Below the pieces are notes generated by a model. It searched no databases. It saw only the letters and a program-made list of their open reading frames with translations, and was not told where the DNA came from. Below, in pieces: positions 1-10,024 of a DNA stretch of 64,000 nucleotides (position 1 is the stretch's first letter; the number at the start of each line of letters is the position of its first letter). A program made the translations under genes and the position numbers. Location of the stretch: assembly GCA_036635475.1 (NCBI GenBank), contig JAVWQH010000003.1, positions 16,138 to 80,137 on the forward strand. The letters are read 5' to 3'. The stretch is from JAHHUA01 sp036635475 (GTDB lineage Bacteria > Bacillota > Clostridia > Oscillospirales > Ruminococcaceae).

Positions 1-97
1 NNNNNNNNNNNNNNNNNNNNNNNNNNNNNNNNNNNNNNNNNNNNNNNNNNNNNNNNNNNNNNNNNNNNNNNNNNNNNNNNNNNNNNNNNNNNNNNNN
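1..97. other. Run of unknown bases (N)
   Basis: Ninety-seven N characters open the window. They mask whatever follows the first six codons of the gene starting at 115 on the minus strand. Confidence 0.99.
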
Positions 98-115
98 CTT
101 AATATCAATAGTCAT
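98..115 (-). CDS. gatC: Start of a gene cut by the gap, probably gatC
   Basis: Six codons (MTIDIK) are readable on the minus strand before the N run, behind an AAGGA ribosome site nine bases from the ATG. It sits 92 bp downstream of ligA in the same direction. In many Clostridia ligA is followed by gatCAB, the Asp/Glu-tRNA amidotransferase, and GatC often begins with a short run like this. The call rests on position, ribosome site and six residues only, so it is tentative. Confidence 0.35.
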
Positions 116-207
116 ATTTATCATTCCTTTATAAAGTAAAATTTAAAACTAACGCAATATATCAATGTTCAAATTTAATTTTCAGTAAATTAAATTCTAA
201 TATTAAA

Positions 208-2196
208 CTAATTTAGTTCCTTAATAATCTCTAAAAGTTCTTGTTCCGTCAAAACAGTCACTCCCAATTCGTTTGCTTTTGTGAGTTTACTGCCTGCCTC
301 CTCGCCTGCTACAACATAGGACGTTTTCTTTGAAACACTTGATGATACCTTTCCACCATAGCTTTCTATGAGTTCTTGTGCATCATTTCTGGACATTGTT
401 GGCAGCGTTCCTGTTAAAACGAAAGTTTTTCCTAAAAGTCCATTTGAAACAGTCTTATTTTCACAAGCCATATTAATTCCGAATGTTCTCAGTCGCTCAA
501 TTATTTCAATATTTTCTTTTTCCCTGAAGAACTCCGTAAAATTCTTTGCCGTTATTTCCCCGAAACCATCAATTTGAGAAATATCATCTGATGTTGCAGA
601 AAGTATTTTATCTATATTGTCAAAATTTGATGTGACTAGCAATGCACTTTGTTTGCCAATTCCGCTAATACCCAATGCGTAAATCAGCTTTGAAAGGTCG
701 TTTGACTTTGATTTTTCTATTGCTTTGAGAAGATTATCCGCACTTTTTGCAGCAAATCTATCAAGTTGCTTTAGCTGTTCAATTGTTATTGCATAAATAT
801 CTGCAACGCTTTTTACAACACCGCTCTTCGTCAGCAATTCAACAACCGCCGGTCCCATTCCGTCAATATCCATTGCATCTCTTGATGAAAAATGAATTAT
901 ATTTCTGACTAGCTGAGCTGGACAGCTGATATTCGTGCATCGTTTATCTGCCTCACCCTCAAGTCTTATCGCTTTTCCGCCACAAGATGGACAAATATCG
1001 GGGATTTTATATTGTGGATTTTCTTTTAAATGCTCACTAACTCCAATTACTTCGGGAATTATATCGCCGGCTTTTCTCACCGTTATTATATCACCAATTG
1101 AAATTGACATATTATCAATAAAATCTTGATTGTGTAAAACTGCTCTGGCAACAGTAGTTCCGGCAAGGGTTATCGGCTCAAAAATAGCTGTTGGCGTCAT
1201 TCTTCCTGTACGTCCAACATTTATTTCAATATCCAACAATTTTGTATTTTTTTCTTCAGGCGGATATTTAAAAGCAACTGCCCATTTTGGAAATTTTGAT
1301 GTTGCACCAAGAGTATTTCTATCGTCAAGGTTATCCACTTTAACAACTGCTCCGTCAATATCATACTCATATTTGCCCCTGTTTTCGCCTATTTTTGCAA
1401 TATTTTCAATGACTTCTTCAAAATTATCCGTTATATAAAAATTCGGAGAAGTTTTAAATCCTAGGCTCTTTAAATATTCAAGGGTTTGGCTGTGAGTTTC
1501 TAATGTTTTGCCCTTTATTTGTTGCAAATTAAAAACAAATATATCAAGCCCACGTTTTGAAGTTATTTTAGGGTCTTTTTGTCGCAAAGAACCTGCCGCA
1601 GCATTTCTTGGATTTTTAAATGGCTGTTCATCGTTATTTTCTTGCTCTTCCAAAACCTTTAAAAAGCTTCTTTTAGGCATAAAAACTTCCCCTCTGACTT
1701 CAAGATATTCAAGGGGTTCTTTTAATTTAAGCGGTATTGATTTAACTGTTCGCAAATTGTGGGTAACATCTTCGCCCACAAATCCATCGCCTCTTGTTGA
1801 GCCTCTGACAAATTCGCCATTAACATATTCTAGAGAAACTGACAATCCGTCAATTTTTTGCTCCACAACATAATGTGGATTAGGAATTTTCGCTTTAACT
1901 CTCATTTCAAAATCTCTTAGTTCTTCCACGTTGAAAACGTCTTGCAATGACGACATTTGAACTATATGTGAAACTTGTTCAAAGCTGTTTTTCGAGTTTC
2001 CTCCAACACGTTTTGTGGGGGAATTAGCACTGTCAAATTGGGGAAATTCGCCCTCCAAATTTTCCAGTTCACGCAGCATCATATCATATTCATAGTCATC
2101 AATTTCGGGAGAATCCTCCACATAATACTTATGATTATGGTATTCAAGCTGTTCTCTTAACTCATTTATCTTTATTTCCGCTGATTTTATATCCAT
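208..2196 (-). CDS. ligA: NAD+-dependent DNA ligase LigA
   Basis: Seals nicks in duplex DNA using NAD+ during replication and repair. The 662 residues have the family's usual length and order: the N-terminal Ia domain with the YYxxDxPEIDD-type motif (about residues 24-35), the adenylation domain with active-site lysine in the EQKIDG motif (near 114), an OB fold, a four-cysteine zinc finger (CPSCGG...CTNISCPAQ, about 403-428), helix-hairpin-helix repeats, and a C-terminal BRCT domain from about 585. The ATG is preceded by GAGG seven bases upstream. An extended -10 (TGCTATAAT) lies just upstream of the leader. It is probably transcribed with the gene cut off at 98. Confidence 0.97.
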   Translation of the reverse strand: MDIKSAEIKINELREQLEYHNHKYYVEDSPEIDDYEYDMMLRELENLEGEFPQFDSANSPTKRVGGNSKNSFEQVSHIVQMSSLQDVFNVEELRDFEMRVKAKIPNPHYVVEQKIDGLSVSLEYVNGEFVRGSTRGDGFVGEDVTHNLRTVKSIPLKLKEPLEYLEVRGEVFMPKRSFLKVLEEQENNDEQPFKNPRNAAAGSLRQKDPKITSKRGLDIFVFNLQQIKGKTLETHSQTLEYLKSLGFKTSPNFYITDNFEEVIENIAKIGENRGKYEYDIDGAVVKVDNLDDRNTLGATSKFPKWAVAFKYPPEEKNTKLLDIEINVGRTGRMTPTAIFEPITLAGTTVARAVLHNQDFIDNMSISIGDIITVRKAGDIIPEVIGVSEHLKENPQYKIPDICPSCGGKAIRLEGEADKRCTNISCPAQLVRNIIHFSSRDAMDIDGMGPAVVELLTKSGVVKSVADIYAITIEQLKQLDRFAAKSADNLLKAIEKSKSNDLSKLIYALGISGIGKQSALLVTSNFDNIDKILSATSDDISQIDGFGEITAKNFTEFFREKENIEIIERLRTFGINMACENKTVSNGLLGKTFVLTGTLPTMSRNDAQELIESYGGKVSSSVSKKTSYVVAGEEAGSKLTKANELGVTVLTEQELLEIIKELN

Positions 2197-2266
2197 ATTT
2201 TTACCTCAAAACACTTTAAATTATTAACAATAATTATGTAATGCTTATGCAGTAATACACTTTTTT

Positions 2267-2275
2267 ATTATAGCA
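2267..2275 (-). promoter_or_regulatory. Extended -10 promoter for ligA
   Basis: On the minus strand TGCTATAAT lies about 70 bases upstream of the ligA start. A good -35 is not apparent, because that position overlaps the terminator hairpin at 2277-2305, so the TG extension probably matters. The same TGCTATAAT occurs before apbE and the flavodiiron gene. Confidence 0.5.
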
Positions 2276-2276
2276 C

Positions 2277-2305
2277 AAAAAAGCAGTAATTAATACTGCT
2301 TTTTT
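2277..2305 (-). terminator. Intrinsic terminator after the anion permease
   Basis: A perfect 12-bp A/T-flanked stem (AAAAAAGCAGTA paired with TACTGCTTTTTT) with a 5-base loop. It lies between the permease gene upstream and ligA downstream and ends in a T run on the minus strand. Confidence 0.75.
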
Positions 2306-2441
2306 AAAATATTATTATATTAAAATCCCATTAAATACAATTAATTAAAATTATTATATTCAAATAAACGCCAAATAAATACACGTAATTTTCTGTTTCA
2401 TCGTTTATTTTCAATCATTAAAAAATCTTGCTGAAACTTTG

Positions 2442-3545
2442 TCATTTCAAAGCCGAAACAACTGCAATTAGGAAAATCAGCATAATAATATTGCAAAAAG
2501 TAAATAGAAAAATATAAAGCCCAGACTTTGCGTTTTCATTTTTAACATATAGTTTGAAAGAAATCAAACTAGCCAGTGATGCAACTAAAGTACCCATTCC
2601 TCCCACGTTTACGCCTAGCAACAATTCTTTTGCTTGCGTTGTAAAACCGGATAGCATAATTGCTGCTGGGACATTGCTTATAACCTGACTTATCATCACT
2701 GCTGAAATAAATTCTTTTCCTGACATTAGCGCTGTAATCATTCTTTTTACCCATTCAATATTTGAGAGATTTCCTACAAATATAAAAAATGCTACAAAAG
2801 TGAACAGCAAACTATAATCCACTTTGAAAAATATTTTTTTGTTCAGCAAAAACAACCCTACAACTGTGATTGCAAGTGTAACACGATAATCAATTATATG
2901 TAAAACAGCAAAAATTGAAAGTAAAAACAAAATGCTATATCCAATTAGTTGATATTTATTTCCTATAGGAATTTTTCCTTTTTCTTCAATATCCACAGTT
3001 TCTTTTGGTATTATCCACACAAAAGCCAAAATCATAATAAATCCAGCCACGCAAACAGGGAGTACTATTTGAAAAAACTCGCTTATATTCATATTGTAGA
3101 ATGAGTAAAGATATAAATTTTGTGGATTGCCGATGGGAGTCATCATACTGCCTATGTTAGCAGCTATTGTTTCCATTACCACTATAAAAGCCAACTGTTT
3201 TTGCCTACAATTTTTCATAATACCGATAGTTAATGGCACAAATGTAAGCAATGCCACATCGTTAGTAACAAGCATTGCCGAAAAAAAGCAAGCACTAACC
3301 AAAATTAAGGCTATAACTTTAATATTATTTGACTTGCTCAATAGTTTTTGTGAAAGCAAATCGAACACACCTGTCTGTATAAATCCTGCCACAACTGCCA
3401 TTAAACAAAACAAAATAGACAGCACTGGAAAATTAATATAATGAAAATATTCTTTGCTTATGGGTACAAAAAATATAGTAATTATTGCAGCAATCCAAGC
3501 AATAATTAAAATTATCTCACTTTTAATAAATTTTATAATTGACAA
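2442..3545 (-). CDS. CitMHS/ArsB-like anion permease (ion transporter superfamily)
   Basis: An integral membrane protein of 367 residues, almost entirely hydrophobic, with about 10 predicted membrane segments. Two half-repeats each carry the signature loop of the SLC13/ArsB/NhaD superfamily: TPIGNPQN near residue 138 and SNVPAAIML near 291. These re-entrant loops normally bind the anion and coupling ion. The substrate cannot be told from sequence; citrate, other dicarboxylates, sulfate or arsenite are possible, and there is no arsenical gene nearby to favour arsenite. Translation starts at TTG with AGAGGTG six bases upstream. It is divergent from yunB. Confidence 0.8.
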   Translation of the reverse strand: MSIIKFIKSEIILIIAWIAAIITIFFVPISKEYFHYINFPVLSILFCLMAVVAGFIQTGVFDLLSQKLLSKSNNIKVIALILVSACFFSAMLVTNDVALLTFVPLTIGIMKNCRQKQLAFIVVMETIAANIGSMMTPIGNPQNLYLYSFYNMNISEFFQIVLPVCVAGFIMILAFVWIIPKETVDIEEKGKIPIGNKYQLIGYSILFLLSIFAVLHIIDYRVTLAITVVGLFLLNKKIFFKVDYSLLFTFVAFFIFVGNLSNIEWVKRMITALMSGKEFISAVMISQVISNVPAAIMLSGFTTQAKELLLGVNVGGMGTLVASLASLISFKLYVKNENAKSGLYIFLFTFCNIIMLIFLIAVVSALK

Positions 3546-3758
3546 AATAACACCTCTGATTTTCTTCTTTGAAAGCAGTTATATCCGTTAATTTAAAGCT
3601 TTTGCATTAGCTATATTAAAATACATTCAAGTTATATCACTATTATAGTTTGATGTCAAATAGTTGTGTAATATTTTTTATATTCACTTATTTATTGCCA
3701 TAAGAATAGTATATAACGCATAAACATTATTAATATAAACAAAGAAGGTGGTATCCCA

Positions 3759-4478
3759 TTGAATACTCACCATAGATACAGATTGAATAAAAAGCAAAGA
3801 CTGCTTGTTAAATTCTGGATATATTTTTTAATTTTCGCAGCTATATCCTTATTTATTGACTTCCAAATAAGACCTATTATTAAAACTATGTCAGCATATC
3901 AAGCAAGAGTTTTTTCTGGAAAAGTTATAAATGATGCCATTTCCAACCAGCTTTTGGAGAAGAATATTACATATGATAAAATAATATCTATCACATTAAA
4001 TGAAAAAGGTAATGTTTCTTCTGTTCAAACTGATATTGTAACTTTAAATAGACTGAGAACCGATATAATTAATTCAGTTATTGAAAGTATTGATGAAATA
4101 TCCGAGCAAGATATTGAAATACCCATTGGCACTTTAACAGGTGTTCAGCTTTTTTCAGGACGAGGTCCAAAAGTGAATTTTAAAATCAAGCCAACAGGAT
4201 TTATTGAAACATCATTAAAAAATAAATTCGATTCTGCCGGCATTAACCAAACACGTCATCAAATAATGCTGAATATCAACTTGACTGTAACTGCAATTAT
4301 CCCCGGCTACACAACCACTACTGAGGTTTCATCTAACTTTTGTCTTGCCGAAACAATAATTGTAGGTGCTGTACCTGAGGCATTCACAGAAGTTTTAGAT
4401 TCACAAGATGTCACAGGAAAAATTTTTGATTATGGTGCTGACAGAAGTTTCACCATTGACAGAACCCCAGAAACATAA
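3759..4478 (+). CDS. yunB: Sporulation protein YunB
   Basis: A 239-residue protein with one N-terminal membrane segment (about residues 19-40) and an extracytoplasmic domain matching the YunB family, for example the IPIGTLTG and GRGPKVNFKIKPTG segments and a conserved repeated-ENQ-free C-terminal half. In Bacillus subtilis YunB is made in the mother cell under sigma-E and is needed for efficient sporulation; its biochemical role is unknown. The start is TTG behind AAGGTGG. A weak sigma-E-like -10 (CATAAACAT, 3719-3727) lies upstream. The stop is only 2 bp from the convergent stop of the GTPase gene, with no terminator between. Confidence 0.85.
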   Translation: MNTHHRYRLNKKQRLLVKFWIYFLIFAAISLFIDFQIRPIIKTMSAYQARVFSGKVINDAISNQLLEKNITYDKIISITLNEKGNVSSVQTDIVTLNRLRTDIINSVIESIDEISEQDIEIPIGTLTGVQLFSGRGPKVNFKIKPTGFIETSLKNKFDSAGINQTRHQIMLNINLTVTAIIPGYTTTTEVSSNFCLAETIIVGAVPEAFTEVLDSQDVTGKIFDYGADRSFTIDRTPET

Positions 4479-4480
4479 AT

Positions 4481-6418
4481 TTATTTTATATGCATATAAT
4501 TTTCAACTTCATTCCATTTAACTGTAAAACCAACACCATGACTGCAAAAAACAGAATTAGGTGTGTTAGCAATATCCGCCTCCGGATTATATCCCATTTT
4601 TTCAATAATTTCTTCTTGCACCTCACAGTGGCGATAATTCTCAAAATTCATACTTATTTTTCCTCTGCCACCTGTGTATGATGTGAGTTCTTTTGAATAA
4701 TTCTGCATTGTTCTCACTGGGCAACTGCCCTTAATCAACACTTCATTATTCAAGCTTTCAGGTAATTCGTATTCTCCGCCCATCTTTGTTATATCTGCAA
4801 AAACTCTTCCCGAAAATTGGGGTTCAACTACAATTTCAAACTTAAAATATGGTTCAAGCAAAATATTTTCCGCTTTCATCAATGCTTGTCTTATTGCTCT
4901 ATATGTTGATTCACGAAAATCTCCGCCGTCTGTATACTTGATATGTGCCCTGCCCGAAACTAAACTTATTCGTATCCCACTGATTGGTGAACCTGTTAAA
5001 ACGCCAATATGCTGCTTTTCAAATATATGTGTTTCTACAAGCCTTTGCCAACTTATTGTCAATATATCATTTGAACATTCACTTGCAAATTCAATTTTAT
5101 CCTCACTAATAGGTGTTAATTTTAAATGCACTTCTGCATAATGTCTTAATGGCTCAAAATGTCCACAACCCAATACTTCATTTTTTATCGTTTCTTTATA
5201 AAGTATTTCACATTCTCCAAAATCAATATTTGTATTAAACCTTTGCAGAAAGATGTTTTTGAGTATCTCAAGTTGAATTTCACCCATTATTTCAATATGA
5301 ATTTCCTTGAGATTTTCGTTATAATTAACGCTGAGAAGTGGTTCTTCATCTTCAATTTGTCTTAACATTTTAAGCATTTCCATAGCATCAATTTGAGAAA
5401 ATAAAACCTTTACTCTCAAAAGTGGCTTTAAGTTAAATTGAGCATTATGTGACGGATTTTCCCCAACAATATCCCCTACTTTAACTGTTTCCAAGCCACT
5501 TACCGCACAAAGCTGTCCTGTTCTGGCAAATTCTGCGTGAGAATATTTATTCCCGTTACAAAAATAAACTTCATTTATTAATGAGGTCTTAATCTCATCA
5601 TTATAAAGATAATCGACTTGAGTTTTAGCCTTTATTATTCCTGACAAAAGCTTTAAATGAACAAGTCTTGCTCCTTTTTTATCGTGCCTGATTTTATAAA
5701 CAACCGCCTTGAACGGCTTATCATCATTACTGTCTTTGCTGAAAAAAGTTTCCAGTATTTTAAGCAATATATCAACATTTATATCCCTAATTGCACAACC
5801 GCAAACAACAGGAAATAATTTTGCTTGATTAAGCAAAAGCGATAATTTTTCATCTATTTTTTCCCCATTAAAATATGTTTCCATCAATTCGTCATTTGCC
5901 GAGGCGATTATTTGTGCAAGCTCATCGTTGATTGCACCATTTGAAAAGCTCTCATCAAACATTGATAAATTGGCTGTCCATTTAGTTTTTATATATTCAA
6001 TAACAGCTTTTGGATTTGCTATATCTCTATCAATCTTATTAATAAAAATAATAGTTGGTATATTGTTTTTTCGCAGCAAATTCCATATAGTTTCTGTATG
6101 ACTTTCCACTCCCTCAACCGCACTTATTACCAAAATTGCAACATCAATGGCAAGAATACTTCTCTCCATTTCTCCTGCAAAATCAATATGTCCGGGGGTA
6201 TCAATCAAATAAAAATCGCTATTGCCTAGTTTAAAATTTGCTTCATCAGCAAAAACCGTTATTCCTCTTTGACGTTCAATTTCATTATTGTCCAAAATGG
6301 AATTTTTATCGTCAACTTTTCCAATTGTCCTAGTTGTGCCTGATTTATATAAAATTTGCTCAGAAAGAGATGTCTTTCCTGCATCAACATGTGCAAAAAT
6401 TCCTATAGCTATGCTCAT
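4481..6418 (-). CDS. TetM/EF-G-like translational GTPase
   Basis: A 645-residue relative of the ribosomal protection proteins (TetM, TetO, TetB(P)) and EF-G. The GTPase motifs are intact: AHVDAGKTSL (P loop), RQRGIT (switch I), DTPGH and NKID. Domain II and the EF-G-like domains III-V follow. The C-terminus keeps an EF-G-like GRGKISM segment and ends in CSHGVGFTVKW, unlike classic TetM, whose tail differs here. Many clostridial genomes encode such a 'translation factor GTPase' with no shown resistance, so tetracycline protection cannot be assumed. The chosen ATG has GGAG seven bases upstream; an in-frame TTG two codons earlier is less likely. A monocistronic gene. Confidence 0.8.
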   Translation of the reverse strand: MSIAIGIFAHVDAGKTSLSEQILYKSGTTRTIGKVDDKNSILDNNEIERQRGITVFADEANFKLGNSDFYLIDTPGHIDFAGEMERSILAIDVAILVISAVEGVESHTETIWNLLRKNNIPTIIFINKIDRDIANPKAVIEYIKTKWTANLSMFDESFSNGAINDELAQIIASANDELMETYFNGEKIDEKLSLLLNQAKLFPVVCGCAIRDINVDILLKILETFFSKDSNDDKPFKAVVYKIRHDKKGARLVHLKLLSGIIKAKTQVDYLYNDEIKTSLINEVYFCNGNKYSHAEFARTGQLCAVSGLETVKVGDIVGENPSHNAQFNLKPLLRVKVLFSQIDAMEMLKMLRQIEDEEPLLSVNYNENLKEIHIEIMGEIQLEILKNIFLQRFNTNIDFGECEILYKETIKNEVLGCGHFEPLRHYAEVHLKLTPISEDKIEFASECSNDILTISWQRLVETHIFEKQHIGVLTGSPISGIRISLVSGRAHIKYTDGGDFRESTYRAIRQALMKAENILLEPYFKFEIVVEPQFSGRVFADITKMGGEYELPESLNNEVLIKGSCPVRTMQNYSKELTSYTGGRGKISMNFENYRHCEVQEEIIEKMGYNPEADIANTPNSVFCSHGVGFTVKWNEVENYMHIK

Positions 6419-6498
6419 AATCAATCTCCAATAAACAAGTATTTTACTTGATTATATACTATTTTCTTGCCTTTAACAAGATTTTTTATACACAACAA

Positions 6499-6541
6499 AA
6501 AGATGGAACAAACATAATCAAATTTAGTTTGTCCCATCTTT
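6499..6541 (-). terminator. Terminator after the c-di-GMP signalling gene
   Basis: A 15-base stem with one mismatch (AAAGATGG... with ...CCATCTTT) and a 13-base loop, followed on the minus strand by TTTTTG. It ends the transcript of the REC/GGDEF/EAL gene. Confidence 0.65.
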
Positions 6542-6598
6542 AAACCGATATATTTTTCCCTTACATGAGAATTTTTTCCAAAAGCTATGGAGTTTTAA

Positions 6599-9500
6599 TT
6601 AGTCCATATTAGTTACATCAACCGCTAATTGTAAATGTGCTTTACGTCCCCCAAAATCAATTAGTTTATCTTTTATAAGTATTTTTTTGTTCAAATTCTC
6701 ATTTTTACGAATGTATTCATAGTACTTATCATATGAAAGTTTATTGTATATACAATTATCACAAGGGGATTTCCTATTATAGAACAATTCAAAACATTTA
6801 TGGCCATTGTAATTGTTAATGCCACAAAAATGAATACCCGCTTTGCTCATATACAAAATATCGTAATTTTCATAATCTATTATAAAAATTGGACAATCAA
6901 GAGCATCAATAAAATGTTGATTATCAAACCATTGATTTATTGGCTGTGACATTATTTCTTCTCCAAAAACGCAAACCATATTTTTTCCCGCTTTTTTGGA
7001 TTTATACAATGCCTCATTGGCGTTTTTATACAAATTCTCAAAGTTTTCATATTCGTTAGATGTTTCTGCAATTCCGATAGAACAGGATATATTTAACGTT
7101 CCATCGTCAAATTCCAGCAAATTGATTTGTTGACATAATTCACAACATTTCGTATAAACAGTTTTTGTAGTTGGTATATTTGTCATCAAAATACAAAATT
7201 CATCTCCACCTGTTCTGAAAATGATATCATTACAGCGGAATGCTTTTTTCAGCAATGTTGCAATTTCAGTCAATATCCTATCCCCATAATTATATCCCAA
7301 TGTATCATTAATCGCTTTGAAATTATCTATATCAATCACGATTAATGCGTGAACTCGCTGACTTTTCACATTTAAAATATTCGTTACAAGTGCCTCTCCT
7401 GTTGTTCTGTTGTAAACACTTGTCAACATATCTGCTTTGGAAAATTCAACAGCAGAATTATAATTATTCAGTATTTCTTTAAGTCTTCTGTTGGATTCCA
7501 AAACATTATTAACTCGCCGTATAACAATTTCTTTGATAAAAGGTTTAACAATATAATCATTTGCGCCCAGAGAAAGTGCATTAACTTGCTGTTCCAAAGA
7601 ATCGTCACTGGTGATAGTGATTACAGGTATATCAGATATTTTTGCATCAAACTTTTTATGTTTCAAAAAATCAATTGGCTCAACATCTGGCACCATAATA
7701 TCAATCAAAATGATATCAATTTTATTATTATTGTTCAAAATTTCAATAGCTTCCTCGCTATTTTGAGCTTCAATAATTGTAAAATCATCTTCAAAAATTG
7801 ACTTTAATGTTGTCCTGTTAGCCTGAATACTATCAATAATCATCAATTTGTTGGTTTCTGTATTACTTGATGAAATAGCTTTTCTGTATTTTTCCAGTTC
7901 GGAGTTTATGCTTTTCTCCTGTGTAATATCTCTGAATGTACCAAAAAGAATATATTTATTTCCGACTTTGTTAATATATTTTAATTTTATATTAATCCAA
8001 ACATTGTTTCCGTTAGCGAATGTTCTAATATAGTCACATTCCGCTGTATCTCTTGATTCAACAGCATCTTCAAAAGCCTTGAAAAATGCCCCTTGATATT
8101 CTTTGTTTACTGATTTTATCGGATCATCAGACTTAATTGTCATACCATCGCTGCCAAATAAATCATAAAAAGCTTTGTTCACACGTAAAATCTCTATTTT
8201 ACCATTTTCGTATTCACATATAGCCACTGATTGCATAACACTGGAAAAAAGAACTTCCATTTGCGGATTTGAAATCCATAATGAATTAGCATCGAATTTT
8301 TCTTCTTTTTCTATTTCTTTCTCAGTTTCATTTTTATTTTCATAATGCTCATGGCTTTCTATGAATTTTTCGTATTCTGCTATTGGCATTGGACGAGCAA
8401 AATAAAAGCCTTGTATATATTCACAGCCGATTCCTCTTAAAAATTCGACTTGTTCCGATTTTTCAGCACCTTCAACAATTGTGGTAATATTAAGCCATTT
8501 AGCCATACGAACCACTGAAGCAATAATATTTTCACCTCTACCGGGGATACTGGTTTGTGTGAGAAATCTCATATCAATTTTCAAGACATCTACATCAATA
8601 TCTTTCAATATATTAAGAGAAGAATAACCGCTGCCAAAATCGTCCATCATTATTACAAAGCCTTTTTTCTTCAAAATACTCATAGTTTCTTGCATCACAA
8701 TCGGATTATCTGTGTATGCACTTTCTGTCAGTTCAAGATTAAAAAGGTTGTGTGGAATGTTATGTTTATCTGTAAGATTACAAATTATATCAACAAAATT
8801 GGGATTATACAAATTAACACGAGAAACATTTACTGATACTGGGTATGGATTTTTCCCTTGGTCAAGCCACTTCCGTATCAATAAACATACAGTTTCCCAT
8901 ACAAAAAAGTCCAACTTTGAGATAAAACCATTTCTTTCAAAAATAGGAATAAAATCAACAGGGGAAATTATGCCTTTTTGCGGATGAATCCAACGCACTA
9001 ATGCCTCAGCTCCTGCTATGGCGTTAGTTTGCAAATTATATTTTGGCTGTAAGTAGATTGTGAATTGTTGCTTTTCCAATGCTCCGCACATATCATTTAT
9101 AATTTCTTGTTCTCTTTCAATATTTGCGCTCATCTCTTCATTGTAAAAAGCATAACTTTTGATATAGTTTCCTTTTATTTGTTTTGTTGCCAGATTAGCT
9201 CTGTCAAAAATCACATTAACGGGTAACTCATGGTTTGTTATTGCATATAATCCAAAGGAGGGCAGAATGTCATAATTTGAATTGTATTCTTTGAAAAGGT
9301 TTTTGGCTGCTTCAATACCTTCGATAATTTTTTCTTCTCTGGAATAAGATGTACACAAGCCAAATATATCAGCTTCAATACGTCCGAATGTACATTTTTC
9401 GTAATTCAAAGCAATCTTTTTGATGTTTTCGGCAATATATTTCAGGAGATTATCGCCCTCAGTGACGCCATAAAATGAATTAATCAAATTAAAGCGGTCA

Positions 9501-10024
9501 ATATCAACACGTAGAAATATAAAACTATCGTTAGGGTTTTTTATAAGCATTTCGTGGGTTTCTTTGAAAAATTTATTCTTATTGTAAATTCCAGTTAATT
9601 CGTCAAATTCAGCCAAATATTTTAATTGTTCAAATGCTGAAAGTTGACTTCTGTATATGGCGTTTTTTATTCTGAATTTAATTATTTCAGCATTGTATGG
9701 CTTTGTTACAAAATCCCAAGCTCCCAATTTTAACACTTTGATTTCATTTTCTGTACCTGAATTACCTGTTGAGACAATTATAGGAATATTGGAAAATTCA
9801 TCTAATTTTGACATTATGGTCAGAAATTCATATCCGTCCATTATTGGCATCACAAGGTCAAGCATAATTATTGAAATTTTTTTGTCCGTTTCTTTCAAAA
9901 TATCCAATGCATCTTTACCATTTTCCGCTTCAATAACACAATAGCTATCAGACAAAATTCCTTTTAGAATAACTCTGTTTAATTCACTGTCATCAACAAT
10001 AAGTACTGTCTGTAAATTAGGCAT
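6599..10024 (-). CDS. Multidomain response regulator REC-GGDEF(degenerate)-EAL-PAS-REC-GGDEF-PAS
   Basis: A cytoplasmic 1,141-residue signalling protein for cyclic di-GMP turnover. Order: receiver 1 (residues 5-125; DD at 11-12, phospho-Asp 56, Lys 108); a GGDEF domain (about 140-300) whose signature has decayed to IEADI at 216-220, so it should not make c-di-GMP; an EAL phosphodiesterase domain (about 310-560) with EAL 340-342, ELTES, DDFGSGYSS, LKID and QGF intact; a PAS domain (about 590-710); receiver 2 (725-840; Asp 775, Lys 827); a complete GGDEF domain (GGDEF 939-943) with an RxxD inhibitory site at 930-933; and a C-terminal PAS-like domain with a cysteine cluster (KSPCDNC). No membrane segment and no adjacent histidine kinase. 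Strong GGAGG site. Confidence 0.93.
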   Translation of the reverse strand: MPNLQTVLIVDDSELNRVILKGILSDSYCVIEAENGKDALDILKETDKKISIIMLDLVMPIMDGYEFLTIMSKLDEFSNIPIIVSTGNSGTENEIKVLKLGAWDFVTKPYNAEIIKFRIKNAIYRSQLSAFEQLKYLAEFDELTGIYNKNKFFKETHEMLIKNPNDSFIFLRVDIDRFNLINSFYGVTEGDNLLKYIAENIKKIALNYEKCTFGRIEADIFGLCTSYSREEKIIEGIEAAKNLFKEYNSNYDILPSFGLYAITNHELPVNVIFDRANLATKQIKGNYIKSYAFYNEEMSANIEREQEIINDMCGALEKQQFTIYLQPKYNLQTNAIAGAEALVRWIHPQKGIISPVDFIPIFERNGFISKLDFFVWETVCLLIRKWLDQGKNPYPVSVNVSRVNLYNPNFVDIICNLTDKHNIPHNLFNLELTESAYTDNPIVMQETMSILKKKGFVIMMDDFGSGYSSLNILKDIDVDVLKIDMRFLTQTSIPGRGENIIASVVRMAKWLNITTIVEGAEKSEQVEFLRGIGCEYIQGFYFARPMPIAEYEKFIESHEHYENKNETEKEIEKEEKFDANSLWISNPQMEVLFSSVMQSVAICEYENGKIEILRVNKAFYDLFGSDGMTIKSDDPIKSVNKEYQGAFFKAFEDAVESRDTAECDYIRTFANGNNVWINIKLKYINKVGNKYILFGTFRDITQEKSINSELEKYRKAISSSNTETNKLMIIDSIQANRTTLKSIFEDDFTIIEAQNSEEAIEILNNNNKIDIILIDIMVPDVEPIDFLKHKKFDAKISDIPVITITSDDSLEQQVNALSLGANDYIVKPFIKEIVIRRVNNVLESNRRLKEILNNYNSAVEFSKADMLTSVYNRTTGEALVTNILNVKSQRVHALIVIDIDNFKAINDTLGYNYGDRILTEIATLLKKAFRCNDIIFRTGGDEFCILMTNIPTTKTVYTKCCELCQQINLLEFDDGTLNISCSIGIAETSNEYENFENLYKNANEALYKSKKAGKNMVCVFGEEIMSQPINQWFDNQHFIDALDCPIFIIDYENYDILYMSKAGIHFCGINNYNGHKCFELFYNRKSPCDNCIYNKLSYDKYYEYIRKNENLNKKILIKDKLIDFGGRKAHLQLAVDVTNMD

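Noticed and set aside
1130..1873. Plus-strand ORFs of 100-120 codons opposite ligA
   Set aside because: They lie wholly inside ligA on the other strand, have no ribosome site and resemble no protein.
3741..3758. GGTGGTATCCC before yunB as a T-box specifier-like element
   Set aside because: It is simply the ribosome site; none of the T-box stems or specifier loop are present.
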